Part shown: in pieces, positions 31,989 to 43,782 of the stretch | Numbering within the stretch: the stretch's first letter is position 1 | Layout of the letters: each line of letters starts with the position of its first letter | Source of the DNA: Porpolomopsis calyptriformis | Lineage: Eukaryota; Basidiomycota; Agaricomycetes; Agaricales; Hygrophoraceae | Length of the DNA: 64,000 nucleotides | Assembly: GCA_951640195.1 (NCBI GenBank) | Contig: OX621166.1 | Coordinates: forward strand, 2,286,501-2,350,500 | Reading direction: 5' to 3' | The notes under the pieces: generated by a model | The model's input: the letters and a program-made list of their open reading frames with translations, nothing else | Databases searched by the model: none | What the model was told of the DNA's origin: nothing | Made by a program: the position numbers and the translations under genes

Positions 31989-32640
31989 CAAGGGACGGCA
32001 CGCACATTGGCAATCTAGCCCGGCCCAGTCCAGTCCTTCCCCTCGCGAAAGAATAAGCGATTGATGTCAACTCCACCTTCCGGGGGTCGTGGTCGAGGAA
32101 ATTCTTTTTTTTTTCTCTAAAGAAGTGAATGATAACGAAGCAAAGGTAAATACTTGCAACTTGACGCAATTGAGAAGGAAAAAAAAAATGATGAAAGAAA
32201 CGATGTCAAAGCAAAAGAGACAAGTGTGAATGGATGAGAAATGGGGGAAGGTTGAAAGAAAAAAAGACATTGAATGCAATGAGTGAAATGGATTCTTGAA
32301 AGCGATCAACGCAGAAAAAAAAGGGCGTCAAGTAGCAATTTGATAACGAAACGGATGTGCGAGAGAGAGAGGGGGGAGTAAGAAAAAGAAAATAGCAGAG
32401 CAGGTCGAAAGCGACGAGCGGAGAGTGACAAGTGAAAGCAGATAATATGCAAAGCAGACACGATGAGAAATAAGATTATGGAAGGTAAAAGCTGAAAAAA
32501 AAACGGAAGCATAATAAAGTAGAAAATGAAAAAGAGAGGAGAGAGAGAGTAAAAAATAATAAAAAACAGCAGCACCACGACCGATCGGAATAATTCACCA
32601 CTCCACTCGGCACCATCGCCACCACCATTATCAGACTCCT

Positions 32641-35600
32641 CTACCGAGGCAGAAAATACCTCTTGGACCCACCACAAGTTGCTGGCTCAGCGGCAGGCAG
32701 AACAGCAGCAACAGCAGCAGCAGCGGGGGCAGCAGCGGGGGTAGCAGCGGAGGCAGGAGCAGGAGAAGCACTGGTGGAAGCAGCGGCAGTAGCAGTAGCA
32801 TAACCTTGACCGGTAGATGACGGAGACAGTGTCGAATTATTAGCACGATCCAAACCAGCACTGGGACCATTACCATTACCACTAGGGCGACGAAATTGAG
32901 AAAACGCCAGGTGGTCGACCCGACCCTGAGCTTGGCCAGACCCGCACGGCTCTTCTTCGCGATCCTGGCCCTGGTGGGTCAATCCCCCATCACCACCACC
33001 GTACCTGCCCAAAGAAGGCGGCGACACATGTTGGTGGTTGTGGTGCTGTTGGTGCCGTCGATACGGCTGCACTTGTAGTAGCCCATTCGAGCTGTTCACA
33101 TTATGGCCTGTGTGATCGTGGTGATGATGAGTATAGTTGTGCTGGTTATGGTTTTGATTTTGAGGATGGTGATGAAGGTGGTGTCCACCAGGGCCTCCGC
33201 CGCCCCCGCCGCCACCACCACCGCCGGAATGAGCAGTCGACCCGGGGAAGAACAACGCTCCGCGATTGTACGAGCTCCTCTCCTTCCTCCTCAGATGGGT
33301 CGGTGCAGGGAACGGCTCTGGAAACCCTTGATTAGGCCCTGGATCAGAATGGAATATTTTTGGCCGCCACGCCTCCCGTTCGTCCATTATACACGAGTTT
33401 TTGAATTTTTCAACGAGCGCTTCTTTTCCCCTGAGCGTAGGAGAGGCAGGAATAGGGGCAAAAGACATCAGCACAAAGGATGGAGACAGGAAAAAAGGAA
33501 AAGGGAGATGACGAAACTGGTAATTTGCGTAACTCATCTGCAAGACTTTTTCACTGGAGAACATGTTCCTATTCGATATTTTAATCAACGAAAGAAAGTA
33601 CCACAAAATAAAACTCACCACTTCACTCCCAACCTTGCTTTCGCAAAGGTTAGAAGATCTTGGACGCGTATGAAATTCACAAACGCATATCCAACGTTAC
33701 AACCTATTGGCGAGATCAATCTGGATATCAAAGAATGAAAAAAAATGCATACCATTCTGAAAATCCATCCTCAAATACAAAAAATCAATCTTCCTCGGAC
33801 ACACCTTGCCAATATACGCCACCAAATCCTTGTCGCTCATCTTATTCGGTATATTCTTAATCATGACCGTCGTCCTCGTGTCCTGCCCGTCCTCGATCCG
33901 GGCGAGATTGAGCTGATTCCGCTCAGCAGGGACATTATGGTTATTATTACTATTATTGTGATGGTGACTGCTGGCGCTGGTACCAGCGCTACCCATGGTT
34001 ATGGCAGCCTGCTGGTCGCGGGAGGGAGAAGAGAGAACCAAGGACGGGTCTCCTTTCCGTTCGCGCTCGCGCCCTGGCAGAGGCGGGTTGATGTGGAGGG
34101 GAGCGTATGCGGACGGCGAGGACAAGGGCGAGGAGGAGGAGGATATGGGAGCGTGAGTGGCTGCGGGTGGGAAAGTAAAGTAGGGGTGTGGCTCTGTTGG
34201 GGTGTTGTACGGATCCTGGAGGGCTTGGGGAGTGTGAAGAGGGTAATGAGGATGAGGGTGGGTGTAAGGATGAGGGGTCGGAGGTGAAATCTGGAGCGGG
34301 TGGTGAGTGGGAGGATAGTATGCGCCAGGGATGCCTTGCCCGAGTCCGTTCGGGTACCAATACTCTTGGCCGACGACGCCGACGCTTGCTGGGGGTGCGA
34401 TAGACATGGCCTGGGTGGCCACTGTCAGGTTTGCGTTTGTGGTCGGGTTGGGATTGTTAGGGGTCATTATGATGGGATGATCGAAAGGGGTGGGCCAATT
34501 CAGGTTTACGCCGGTAGGGTTGGCGTCGTAGTCGTACCTGATGAAGCCAGCAGGGGGGGATGATGGGGAGAGAGGAAAGTGCAGAGTGGGTGACGGTTGC
34601 TGGGGAGGATAAAAAGTTGTGGGCAGAATTGAATTTAGGTTGTAGTATGGAAAGGTCGTCATAGCTCTCCCGACGAGGTTGATGTCCTGGGCGGGTAACG
34701 GGCTCGGTGGAGGGGGCGATAAATAATAAGGGGGTTGAGGGTGGTGGGGAGATCTGGGGAGGGAATCGGGATTATCTGGCCCCATCCAGCCGTCATCGTC
34801 GTCGTCGTCGTTCTCGCCATCTTCCGCTGGCTTGTCCCTGGGGGAGATGGCTGGATCCAGCTGGAGGTCGATACTCAGATTTTTCTTTAGGTGTTTTTGT
34901 TCCTCGACATGGGCCTGGGTCTTACCGACGGCATCAAAGAATAGCTGATTGGAATGTCTGCGACCGTGAACGTCGTGAAGTTGCTGTGTCGCGCCGGCGA
35001 GGGTGGGTGGGAAGGAGGGAAAGGCAGGTGAGTTGGCGGAGGACTTGTTCCTAAAGTGAGGATGGGTGAAGTTGGCGGTGGAGGGAGTTGGGAGAGAGGA
35101 AAGGTCGTTGTGACCTGCACTGACGCTCCGGGGACGAAGCTTTGGGAGTGTGTCGTCGAAAAAGGAGAGGTTGTGGGGTGGAGGGGGAGTGTCGATGGTG
35201 GGGAAAGGGATGGAATTTTTTGTGTCTGAATCAGGGGAATCTGGACGGTCGAATGACCTCAGTTTGAGACCAAAGACAACCTGGCCGTTTAAGGCGGTGA
35301 ATGCTGCGTTGGCATCCCTCACGTCGTAATACGCGACCTGAAAGACCTGCGAGAGAATTAGGATTGTGGATAGATGAATGACAGGATGGATACTTGATCG
35401 TGGAGGGTCTTGAGGGAGGAAAGGTCGCCATAAGACTGGAGGAGAGTTCTCAAATTTTCTAAATCGAGTTTTCTGGGGTTTTCGGTGGGATCGTCGAGGG
35501 CGAGGCAGAAGGTGGCACTGGTTTGATCGACGAATGCGGAGTGACCGATCATCTGTGATATTAATTAGGACGGGAGTGTGAAAAAAAGGGGGAGGGCGAA

Positions 35601-36050
35601 CGGAAGCCAGTTGTGGGACGGATATGAAGCGGGACTTTAAGCGGGAGGCTGGCAAGTGGTCTGGGTTTCCGCCGAGAAGGAGGAAGAGACGGTCTGCGAC
35701 GAGGCCAGTTGCGGCATTGGCGACTTTGAGGGCGTGTCTGGAGTCGAAAAAGGCGATGATGATGAGACCATGTGATGCTCTGAAGCGGACGAATATGCCC
35801 TTTATCGGGTCGTCTTTTTGTGAGTGAAGGAGGGAGGTGAAGGCGGACTTGATAGCGTCTGCGTCGGCGTGGGGAGGAACGTTCTCGATCTGGGGAAAGG
35901 TGAGGGAGGGCAAAGGGGAATTGAAGAGGGACTGACGATGAGGAAACGACCTGGAGAGTCGGAAGAGTCAGAGAGTGAATCTGGCTCAGTTTGTATACTC
36001 GAAGAGGGAGTGAGAGGGGGAGTGAGAAGGATGTGGCTGTGTTTTAGCAT
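32641..36050 (-). CDS. mei2: Mei2-like RNA-binding protein
   Basis: Mei2-family RNA-binding protein; in fission yeast Mei2 drives premeiotic DNA synthesis and meiosis. Start at 36048-36050 (MLKHSHILLTPPLTPS). A first RRM-like module (IENVPPHADADAIKSAFTSL) follows an intron near 35937, and a second (QVAYYDVRDANAAFTALNG) near 35340. Long disordered Pro/His/Ser regions come next. The C-terminal RRM-2, specific to Mei2 proteins, reads TTVMIKNIPNKMSDKDLVAY, CPRKIDFLYLRMDFQNG, and after short exons VLQMSYANYQ|GKEALVEKFKNSCIMDERE, then AWRPKIF. The tail holds a Gly run, a His/Asn/Gln-rich segment and an Ala-rich segment before the stop at 32641-32643. Divergent from SSL1. Confidence 0.92.
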
Positions 36051-36536
36051 GGGTGAATTTGGTTTGGAATGGGATTGAAGTGAGTGAGTGAGTTTATATA
36101 TAAAAAAATAAGAAGGAAGCATGGTCTTAAAGAGGTAAGTGACTAACTAAATAGGTAATTTAACGGTTGACCATCTGATCACTCTTGGGTCACGTTTCAT
36201 TAATCCGTTTAATGATTTTAGTGTTTTTGGTGAACAGTCGAATTGAACTGTCCAATAGCTAGTGGGATTAATAAAGTATATGATGAATGAAATCACTCAC
36301 TCCCCTATATCCTGTCCTTTCATTCGCTGTACGAGTGTTTGTGTACCAAGAGACGTGATCTTCCTCACAACACCACCCGTACCCATGATGTGGCTCGCCG
36401 TCTGGAACACCAAATCTTTAATGTGGCCCTGTACAACGTCAGTCTCGTCCTACTTTCAACCACACACGTACATATTCTTTCGAGTGAACACCGATACAAA
36501 AAAGTCGATACAAAGGCATCTTGATGACTAATATTC
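36051..36536. promoter_or_regulatory. Divergent promoter between Mei2-like gene and SSL1
   Basis: 486 bp between start codons. A TATATATAAA-like sequence (about 36095-36105) lies upstream of the Mei2-like ATG on the minus side. No gene seen. Confidence 0.5.
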
Positions 36537-38144
36537 ATGGACTCCGACTCCGACCACCCTCCAAAGCCAAAACCAAAGCGAAAGAAATCAAAACACAAAC
36601 CGACCCTCGACCAGGTCCGTATTCCCTTTCTCCTCTCCCCTTCACTTCAAACCCCAAATAGCAAGCATATACTTGGGAAGCATCCTACACTCGATCATGG
36701 GACGCAGTACAAGAAGACGAGGCCGGCAGCCTACAGAGCGCCGTTGACGACTGGATCGCCCGCGGCCGTCGTCGCCGCACCACCTCCGCCATCCTCCCAA
36801 CAGATCCAGGCCCCGCAGCTATCGCCATCCGCCGCACCATCATCCGCCACCTCATCCTCATCCTCGACCTCTCCGCCTCCATCATGGACCGCGACATGCG
36901 TCCCACCCGCTTCGACATCACCCTCTCCCACGCCCGTGACTTCATCACAGAGTGGTTCGACCAGAACCCCCTCGGCCAAATCGGCATCGTCGCTATGAGA
37001 GCTGGCGTCGGCGAGCGTATCGCCCAAATGTCAGGTACCTCCCTTCTTTCAATTCTCTTCCCTCCTCCTCTAACCCTCTCCAAGGCAACCCCCAGGACGT
37101 GTTGAACGCCATCGCAGACAGACACAAACTCGAGCCTGCAGGCGACCCCAGTCTACAAAACGCGATCGAAATCGCAAAAGGTATCATGAGGTACATACAT
37201 CCCCCCCTCACATTCCCCTCATCCCTCACTCACCTTCCCAGCCACCTACCCACCCACTCCTCACGCGAAATCCTCATCATCTTCGGCTCACTAACCACTT
37301 CCGATCCCGGCAACATCCACCACACACTCGACTCTTGCATAAAGCACAAAATACGCATCTCAATCGTCGCCCTCGCAGCAGAAATGAAAATATGCCGCGA
37401 CCTTTGCGACAAAACGGGTGGCAAGTATTCTCCTTCCATTCACTTGCCTCCTTTTCTCACTTCACTAGGTCAATTCGGCGTAGCATTGAACGAAGGCCAC
37501 TTTAAAGACCTCCTCTTCGAACTCGTCCCACCCCCAGCCCAGCGAGCTCAATCTCGCACACCAGACTCTCACACACCCACCTCCACAACCCCAATTCCTT
37601 CCTCAGTTGCAGCCGCTGCAGCCGTCGCCGCCGCCGCCGCCGCCGCCGCACCCGCCGATCTCATCATGATGGGCTTCCCAACCCGCCTCCCAGATGGCTC
37701 GCCCGCCAGCCTCTGCGTCTGCCACTCCACGCTCAAGTCCGAAGGCTTCCTCTGCCCGCGCTGTCTTGCCAAGGTCTGCGACGTGCCCACAGACTGCCCG
37801 ATCTGCGGCCTCATGATCGTCAGCTCGCCTCATCTCGCCAGGAGTTATCACCACCTATTCCCGGTCAAACCGTACCGAGCCGTGTGAGTCCCCTTGTTTC
37901 CTTCTTATCTCTTTTGGGTTTACCTTTCTCTAGTGTCCTGGAAAATGATGATCATGATGATCATGCCTGTCACGCTTGTGCACGGACATTCCTAAAGCCG
38001 ACGACCGCAGTCGCGACCTCAGCAACCCAAGATCTCAGTCCTCTCGGTCGATATCGGTGTCCGGAATGCAAACATGATTTCTGCACCGAATGTGATCTAT
38101 TCGTTCATGACGTCCTTCATTGTTGTCCAGGCTGTGGAACATGA
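36537..38144 (+). CDS. SSL1: TFIIH subunit p44 (SSL1/GTF2H2)
   Basis: Core TFIIH subunit that stimulates the XPD helicase in transcription and nucleotide excision repair. Start at 36537 ([20 protein letters not shown]). After the first intron, [20 protein letters not shown]; then the VWA-like Ssl1 domain [40 protein letters not shown] and [40 protein letters not shown]; and the C-terminal zinc modules [30 protein letters not shown] and [20 protein letters not shown], ending CCPGCGT. A lineage-type Ala-rich insertion ([20 protein letters not shown]) precedes the first zinc module. Five introns. It is followed by a duplicated, decayed copy of itself. Confidence 0.95.
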
Positions 38145-38617
38145 ATAATACATCAATTTTTTTTATTCACCCAGTTCGAACAAGCACCTTTTCGTCACTG
38201 CCATCCCCCCAAAAGATCCGCCGTCAACCAATTTGCACTGATGGAAAAAACTCCCATTGGAAATGGCTCCTTGTCAAACTACAAACTCGGTCGCATTTCG
38301 CCTAGCGAGAAGCGCGGCCGATTGCGCGCCCACAACACTGAATTCGCATGTGAAGCATGTGGACATGTTGATATTCAAATTCCCTCCACAGTCTGCATAA
38401 ATCAGTTCCCGATCAAAAGATGTTGACGGAAAACCCCACCTCGGGAGCAGAATGGCCCAATAGCCACCGCTATAAAGTCTGCTCGATTCGAATCCCTCGT
38501 TTTCCCCAGAGCTGGTCTCCCCCCCCCAAGCATCACGGTAAGGAGATTTTTTGCCTTTATCATCGACCAGGTCGTCCGGTATCTGACCCGTCTCGATCAC
38601 AGTTCTTCGAAATCCAA
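38145..38617 (+). promoter_or_regulatory. Promoter of the first small secreted protein, TATA at 38471-38476
   Basis: GCTATAAAGTCT sits about 147 bp upstream of the ATG, and the same motif is kept upstream of the duplicated gene. The segment TCTGCATAAATCAGTTCCCG (about 38392-38411) is also shared with the copy, so this promoter was duplicated with the gene. Confidence 0.65.
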
Positions 38618-39351
38618 ATGCATCTCTTCCGTCTTCTTCTTGCCCTCTTAGCCAGTCTTGCGGTTGCCACCGCTGCCCCATCATCCGCTGTCGCATCATC
38701 TTCCACCGCTCCGCAACCAGCTGCACAACCGGCTGCACACCCGGCTGCGCCAGAGGTACTCACTGTCTAAAACCTTTTGTGTGATACGCTTACTGATACT
38801 CGTTTCCATTCAGCTTCGAGTCGATTTCGCTCCCGGCTCAAAGGTCAAGGAAGCGGAGAAAGCCGGGTGGACGCGCAAAATACGCGGCCATTATCTCATC
38901 TTGGGTAATCCCCCAAACCACATTATTGATTCGGCACGAGTTGTCAAAAAGTATAAAAACGGCCTGTTTATCAATTATAAAACAGGCCGTAGGATCGAGA
39001 GCGAACACTGCATTCCTGACGGGTGGGATCCGAACCATGTAAGGTTTATACATTCATCTTTCACCATATTCTTACCATCGTTCATTTCTATAGGCTGTAA
39101 AACCCGTCATCTATACGGCATTATTGTCACAGGGAGAAAGGGTTGATCGAGCCTGGATGGCATTACACATTATGAAACTAGAACTTGAACAAGACCCTCA
39201 ACTAGCTGACCAATTCGCACACGTCAAGAGTGTGAGGATCGACCAAGACCAATCTATTTACCACCTGACCTTTCACGATCACGGTCGTCCCCTGCTTGGG
39301 ACAAAGATTGGTACACTCCATTGGCCTCATCCCCCGAACGTCGCCGGTTGA
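38618..39351 (+). CDS. Small secreted protein, copy 1
   Basis: Start at 38618: a classic signal peptide, MHLFRLLLALLASLAVATAA, then a short Pro/Ala linker (PAAQPAAHPAAPE). Two introns (about 38756-38813 and 39041-39093) join it to LRVDFAPGSKVKEAEKAGWT and AVKPVIYTALLSQGERVDRA. The mature part is about 160 residues, with a lone Cys in ESEHCIPDGWDPNH. No family recognised. A role outside the cell is inferred from the signal peptide alone. Its duplicated sister lies at 40879. Confidence 0.8.
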
Positions 39352-39575
39352 CCTGTCGTTTGTTATCGAGTAAGGAGACGGACATATTGCTAAATATGAA
39401 GGGAAAAGTGGAGAGAGAGAAATGTGCTAACGTTCTCACTTGTCCCTTCATAACTATCCGAAATTTAAATAAAAAACAGCTAAACTAAATACCTGTAGCA
39501 CCCATACATGGCATTGCATGGTTTTCTCCCCTGTAATCCTCTGCCGTCTATATCATCGTTACATCCCTCTTTCCT
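39352..39575. other. Junction between the duplicated blocks
   Basis: About 220 bp between the first secreted gene and the recognisable start of the SSL1 copy. Nothing coding seen. Confidence 0.4.
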
Positions 39576-40490
39576 TCCTCATAGGAAACATCTGACACCT
39601 GGTCATGGGACACTGTTCAGGAAGACGAGGTCGGCAGAGTGCCATTGCCAACTGGATGGCCCATCGTCGTCGTCGTCGTTGCCACTGCCACCACCGATCC
39701 AGGAGCCGCCATCGCCATCCAGCACACGATTATCTGCCACCTCATCCATCATGAACCACGCATGTATCCAACCCATTTCGACCTCTCCCCTCTCCCCAGA
39801 ACCCCCTTCGGCCAAATCGGCATCATCGCTATGAGAGCCGGCATTGGTGAGCGTATCGGCACACTGTCACATACCTCCGTTTCTTTCCATCCTCCAACCG
39901 TCATCCAGGCAACCGCCAGGGCGTGTTGGATGCTATTGCCAATAGACACAAACTCGAGCCTGCAGGGCAACCCCCTAAGCCCACAAAACGTCATCGAAAT
40001 TGTCATGAGGTACATACATACATACATCATCCTCACAAAACACCATCGCTCACTTTTCCCCAGCCACCCAGCCACCCACTCCTCCCGCGAAATACTCATC
40101 ATCTTCGGTTCACTAGCCACATCCGATCTGGGCAACATCCACCAAACACTTCACTCTTGCATAAAACACAAAATCTGCAGAAATGAAAAATCTGCCGTGA
40201 CCTTTGCAACAAAAACCAGGTAGTATCACCTTCCATCTATCTACTTACCCCCTTTCTAACTTAAGGTCACTTTAAAAACCTCCTGTTCGAACTCGTCTCA
40301 CCCCCAGCCCAACGAGCTTAATTCCCGCACCCCCAGACTCGTCATACCCCCACTTTCGCCAATTCCTTCTTCCTCTGCTACATACAGCTGCAGCCCACAC
40401 GCCCACTGATCTCATCAATGATGGGCTTCCAAACCTCACCTCCCGGATGGCTCACCCGCCTCCGTCACTCGCCTAGTGACAAACCCTTGA
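39576..40490 (+). pseudogene. Decayed partial copy of SSL1 (p44)
   Basis: Matches the SSL1 region from about 36660 to 37740 along its length: SWDTVQEDEVGR versus [29 protein letters not shown] versus [30 protein letters not shown] versus [33 protein letters not shown] versus [20 protein letters not shown], and LFELVSPPAQRA. The reading frame shifts repeatedly and the block around the ILDLSAS motif is deleted. The first exon and the zinc-module exons are missing. Not a functional gene. Confidence 0.9.
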
Positions 40491-40878
40491 GACACACACT
40501 TTCTCAAAAATTACCCTGATGCTGGCTCGGCCTTAGGATGCCGATTCCACGCCCCTCCCGGCACAACTCCTGACGCTGAATTTGCGTTATCCCTCATGAA
40601 ACATGTTCAGAGGCGAAATTAACCCCCTAAATCTGCATAACCCAGTTCCCGGATTGATAGGAAATACCGTAATGCGGCCGGAATCCGGAATCATCCCGTT
40701 TGTCATTCTATCGCTATAAAGTCTACTCCCCTTTTTTTTTTTTTCTTTCTCAGAGCTGGTCTCCTCTTTCTTTCCTCTTCATCAAAACTACAGTGCGGAC
40801 ATTCTCCTTGCCATCCTCGCTGTTCGTCATCTTCTCGTTAACCGGTCTCTCCCCCCCCCCCCACAGTTTTCAATCACA
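40491..40878 (+). promoter_or_regulatory. Duplicated promoter of secreted copy 2, TATA at 40715-40720
   Basis: GCTATAAAGTCT and ATCTGCATAACCCAGTTCCC match the promoter of copy 1. A T13-type run and a C-rich run follow before the ATG. Confidence 0.65.
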
Positions 40879-41498
40879 ATGCGCCTTTTCTGTTCTCTTC
40901 TAGCCATCTTCGCCAGTTTTGCTGTTGCCACTGCTGCGACACTACCCACCCAACCCGTACTTACTGCCTAAACCTTTGCGATATTCTTACCGATATTCAT
41001 TTCCATACAGAACCTGGACGTCACATTCGCTCCAAATTCACGCGTCGACGTCCCCGACCAACTGGGTGTGGTCCAGACAGTAAATAGTTACAATCAACAC
41101 TTACCCGACAGCCGTTATCGTTCTGCGGACGTTCAGAAAAAACATGTTCATGCCCTGGAGGTCGACCTTCGCCGTATGCCCACAGACCATCCAATGAAAC
41201 ACTTCATTCCTCACAATTGGGGTCCGAACAATGTAAGAGTCTATTCATTCATCTTTTACTATACTCTCACCATCATTCATTTCTATAGAATATTAAACCC
41301 ATCATCCATTTCGATATCGAGGGTACAATATTTAGAACTACCCAGGCCCAAATAGCGGAGCTGGTATTAGCTTACCAACTCGCCCAAAATGCAATGCACC
41401 CGCTTGAGCTCGCCTATCAAGCTCAAAGTATCTTGGTCATGGGTCCGAAGCTGAACAGGGCCCCATATCGTCATCTCATTGAAGTTTTACCGTGGTAG
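40879..41498 (+). CDS. Small secreted protein, diverged copy 2
   Basis: Start at 40879: signal peptide MRLFCSLLAIFASFAVATAA, parallel to copy 1. Two introns at the same relative places join TLPTQP to NLDVTFAPNSRVDVPDQLGV and HFIPHNWGPNN to NIKPIIHFDIEGTIF. It stays open to TAG at 41496-41498 (LIEVLPW). Compared with copy 1, the middle and the C-terminus are strongly changed while the frame, splice sites and signal peptide are kept. This suggests constraint on secretion but fast change of the mature part; expression is unproven. Function unknown. Confidence 0.68.
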
Positions 41499-42321
41499 AA
41501 ATCCTGTTGGGAAAGAGCTTAGGACAGACGAAGTGGAGTATAAGGGCGGGCGATTGTTCGCAGTGAATATCTTGCGGTAGGATTTAGAGCGTGTTGTAAA
41601 CATAAAACATGACCTAAAACGGCCATGCCATTGTGCCGCTGTCAAGATTGGAGTTGAGTTGTCAAAAATTACCTTGTTTGCAAGGTTTCTCTGACCCCCA
41701 TAATGAAACTGATTTCATGTAACCTAGTACACTTGGAAGTGTGTGTCGCCGCTGAACTATGCGTATTCTCGTTCTCTCACATTGGACTTTCACTCTCTTG
41801 AAGAGAACACGCTTATGACAGTCCATATGAAGTTTCAAAACGGACAATTGAGCCCAGTATAACTATTTCTTCGCGATGTAACTACTGTTCGTTTGTTTTA
41901 TCATTAAAATCATTTATTTTTTCATACAGATATTACATTCGGGGCGGAAATAATGATTACGAGCACTGTCACTTCTCAGCTGTGAGTCGGGTACTTCCCT
42001 CAGCTGATATCGCAATGGGACAAGCCTACCATAGTAATTGGCTATAGACGAGTGAATCACCACCGCACATTATGATTGAACCCGACCCTTCATGCATCTT
42101 CCATATTCACGAGGTTATTCACATTAATCCTAGCCATCCTGGCACGCGAAGTGGTCTGTACGCCGGGATGTTACGCGGGTCGAAAGAAAGAAAAAGAATT
42201 CCATTGACAATGTAAATCGAAAGAATCGAAAAACATTCCGAGTGAGAGAGGTGGACCTCCAAGAAAAGAAAAAGTTTCCCCAAAAATCGATAGATTCACC
42301 CTCCAAAAACTCGCCAGAACG
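41499..42321. other. Gene-free stretch
   Basis: About 820 bp, AT-rich at 41880-41940, purine-rich at 42180-42280. No coding signal, RNA gene or clear repeat. Confidence 0.4.
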
Positions 42322-43552
42322 TTACTCGAACGGATTTGTCCGACCGGCCTAGAAAACGAAAAAAACTCTCAGTCAATCCTCAGTTCAGATGGGCAGAGAA
42401 TCAAACTTGCCTGGTTATCCCCACCACGATCAGCGCCCTCTCCACAACCACACAACCATTCATGCCACCACCTGACCTCGCCCACACCCCCCTGCTCTTG
42501 AGAACCTCCGGTGGACGGCGGAACAGAGTCCACAAGCGGTGGCGGCGGCGTACGTGGTGGCGGGAGTCCGAGTGGTTGAGGAGGCGGCACCATCCGCGGC
42601 TGTCTCGATGAGGGCGACGACGACGAAGACGATGACAACGACGGTCCCGGCGTCCGCGGCTTATCAGGCGGCTTCAAAAGACTCTGAGAGTCCGCGGTGG
42701 CGGCGACAGCCGATGACTTACCCCGCCCTTCCCTCCGCCGCGAGTACCCGTCCTCAAACGGGGACGGGGGGTTCGCAAACGGGTCTTCCTCCTGCGCATC
42801 GGCATCCACGTCTGCGTCCGCGTCCGCGTCGGTAGAAGTAACAGTGATATCGGGCATGGACGTCGCCGGGGAGGCAGACCCAGACGCCGGTTGCGAGCCC
42901 GGCCGATCATGGATGTCGTCCATCGCCACCTCCAGCGACTCCCTGGAGCGGAGTGCGGCGTGGTTTCCGAGACTCGGGTCCGGCGAGGCGTGGTACGGCG
43001 ACTTCCGGCGCCGGCGGTGCTCTTGGTCGGGGTGGTCGTGGCGGCTCGCCGAGGACCACAACAGGCTCGCGCGCCGAGTGACATCGCCTACGAGCGAGGT
43101 CGGCCTCGGGGTACCCCCGCCACCCAGCCCCGATGCTCCCCCCCCTCCTGCTGCGGACCCTCGTGCGACTTTCCGCCGCTGGCGCTCGGCGAGCTCCCAC
43201 AGTCTCAGGTTCTAACCGTTTCAAACGTATAAAAAACACCATGGCTTCGGTTTGGGAGTGAATGTTTACGTACCTCTTCTACTCTTCGGGTCTCCTTGAT
43301 GTCGTCATGTAATGGTGGGTAAACGTCGAGATCGGGCCGCTCCAATGACTCCTCGCTGCCACCCAGTTCTGTATAAGGTTGGTCTATGCCCGAATCTCTT
43401 TCTTTGCCTTTTGGTTGTTTTGCATGCCAACGAGTGTCAGATAGGTCATCGCCTTCGTGCGGTGCACGACTGAGGTCCTCTTCTGTGGTGGGCGAGGGCG
43501 GAAGAGATGGGAGAGGGTATACGTCTGTATCGTTGGATGGCGCAGAAGTCAT
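42322..43552 (-). CDS. Disordered hypothetical protein
   Basis: Start at 43550-43552 (MTSAPSNDTDVYPLPSLPPS). An intron (about 43214-43273) joins RRVEE to NLRLWELAERQRRKVARG, a short helix. The rest is low complexity: Arg/His-rich (DQEHRRRRKSPYH), an Asp/Ala run (TDADADADVDADAQEEDPFA) and a Pro-rich tail. The frame ends sensibly only if a final intron with a GC donor (CAG|GCAAGT, about 42410) is removed, giving AGRTNPFE and a stop at 42322-42324; unspliced, the frame stops at 42369. Family not recognised. Very GC-rich compared with neighbours. Confidence 0.62.
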
Positions 43553-43782
43553 GCGACGGTGGTGGTGGGTGGATGAGTGCGAGTGAAGCCAAAAAAAAAG
43601 AAAAAAAAAGATTATATGAGTCTCATTCAAATCTCGGTGAAGACAGCCGTATCACGTGCGAGAGTACAGCTCTCCGTCTTTGGGTACTTGAAAAATGATA
43701 TTAAAAAGAGAAGAACGGATGCGGACAACGACGCCAACACCGTCTTACATAGATACCTATACTACCCTCCCCAAACACTTGC

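Larger units (their letters stand above)
31046..32640. other. 1.6-kb gene-free spacer with simple repeats
   Basis: No credible gene. It holds G-rich runs (about 31372-31396), T8/G8 (about 31486-31500), an AAT/TAA microsatellite near 31666-31682, T9A18 at 31962-31988, and purine-rich sequence up to 32560 that on the minus strand is the T/C-rich 3' UTR of the Mei2-like gene. A diverged direct repeat lies at about 31224-31277 and 31329-31379. Confidence 0.6.
36655..41500. repeat. Segmental tandem duplication: SSL1 plus secreted gene
   Basis: Block A, about 36655-39351, and block B, about 39576-41498, are collinear: SSL1 body, then promoter with TATAAA, then a three-exon secreted gene. Block B lacks the part equivalent to about 37740-38320. 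Confidence 0.85.

Noticed and set aside
33103..33738. Plus-strand open frame of 211 codons inside the Mei2-like gene
   Set aside because: Antisense shadow of the conserved Mei2 RRM exons.
42697..43215. Plus-strand open frame of 172 codons over the 42-kb gene
   Set aside because: Shadow in GC-rich sequence. The minus model has better splice signals, though neither protein is recognisable, so some doubt remains.
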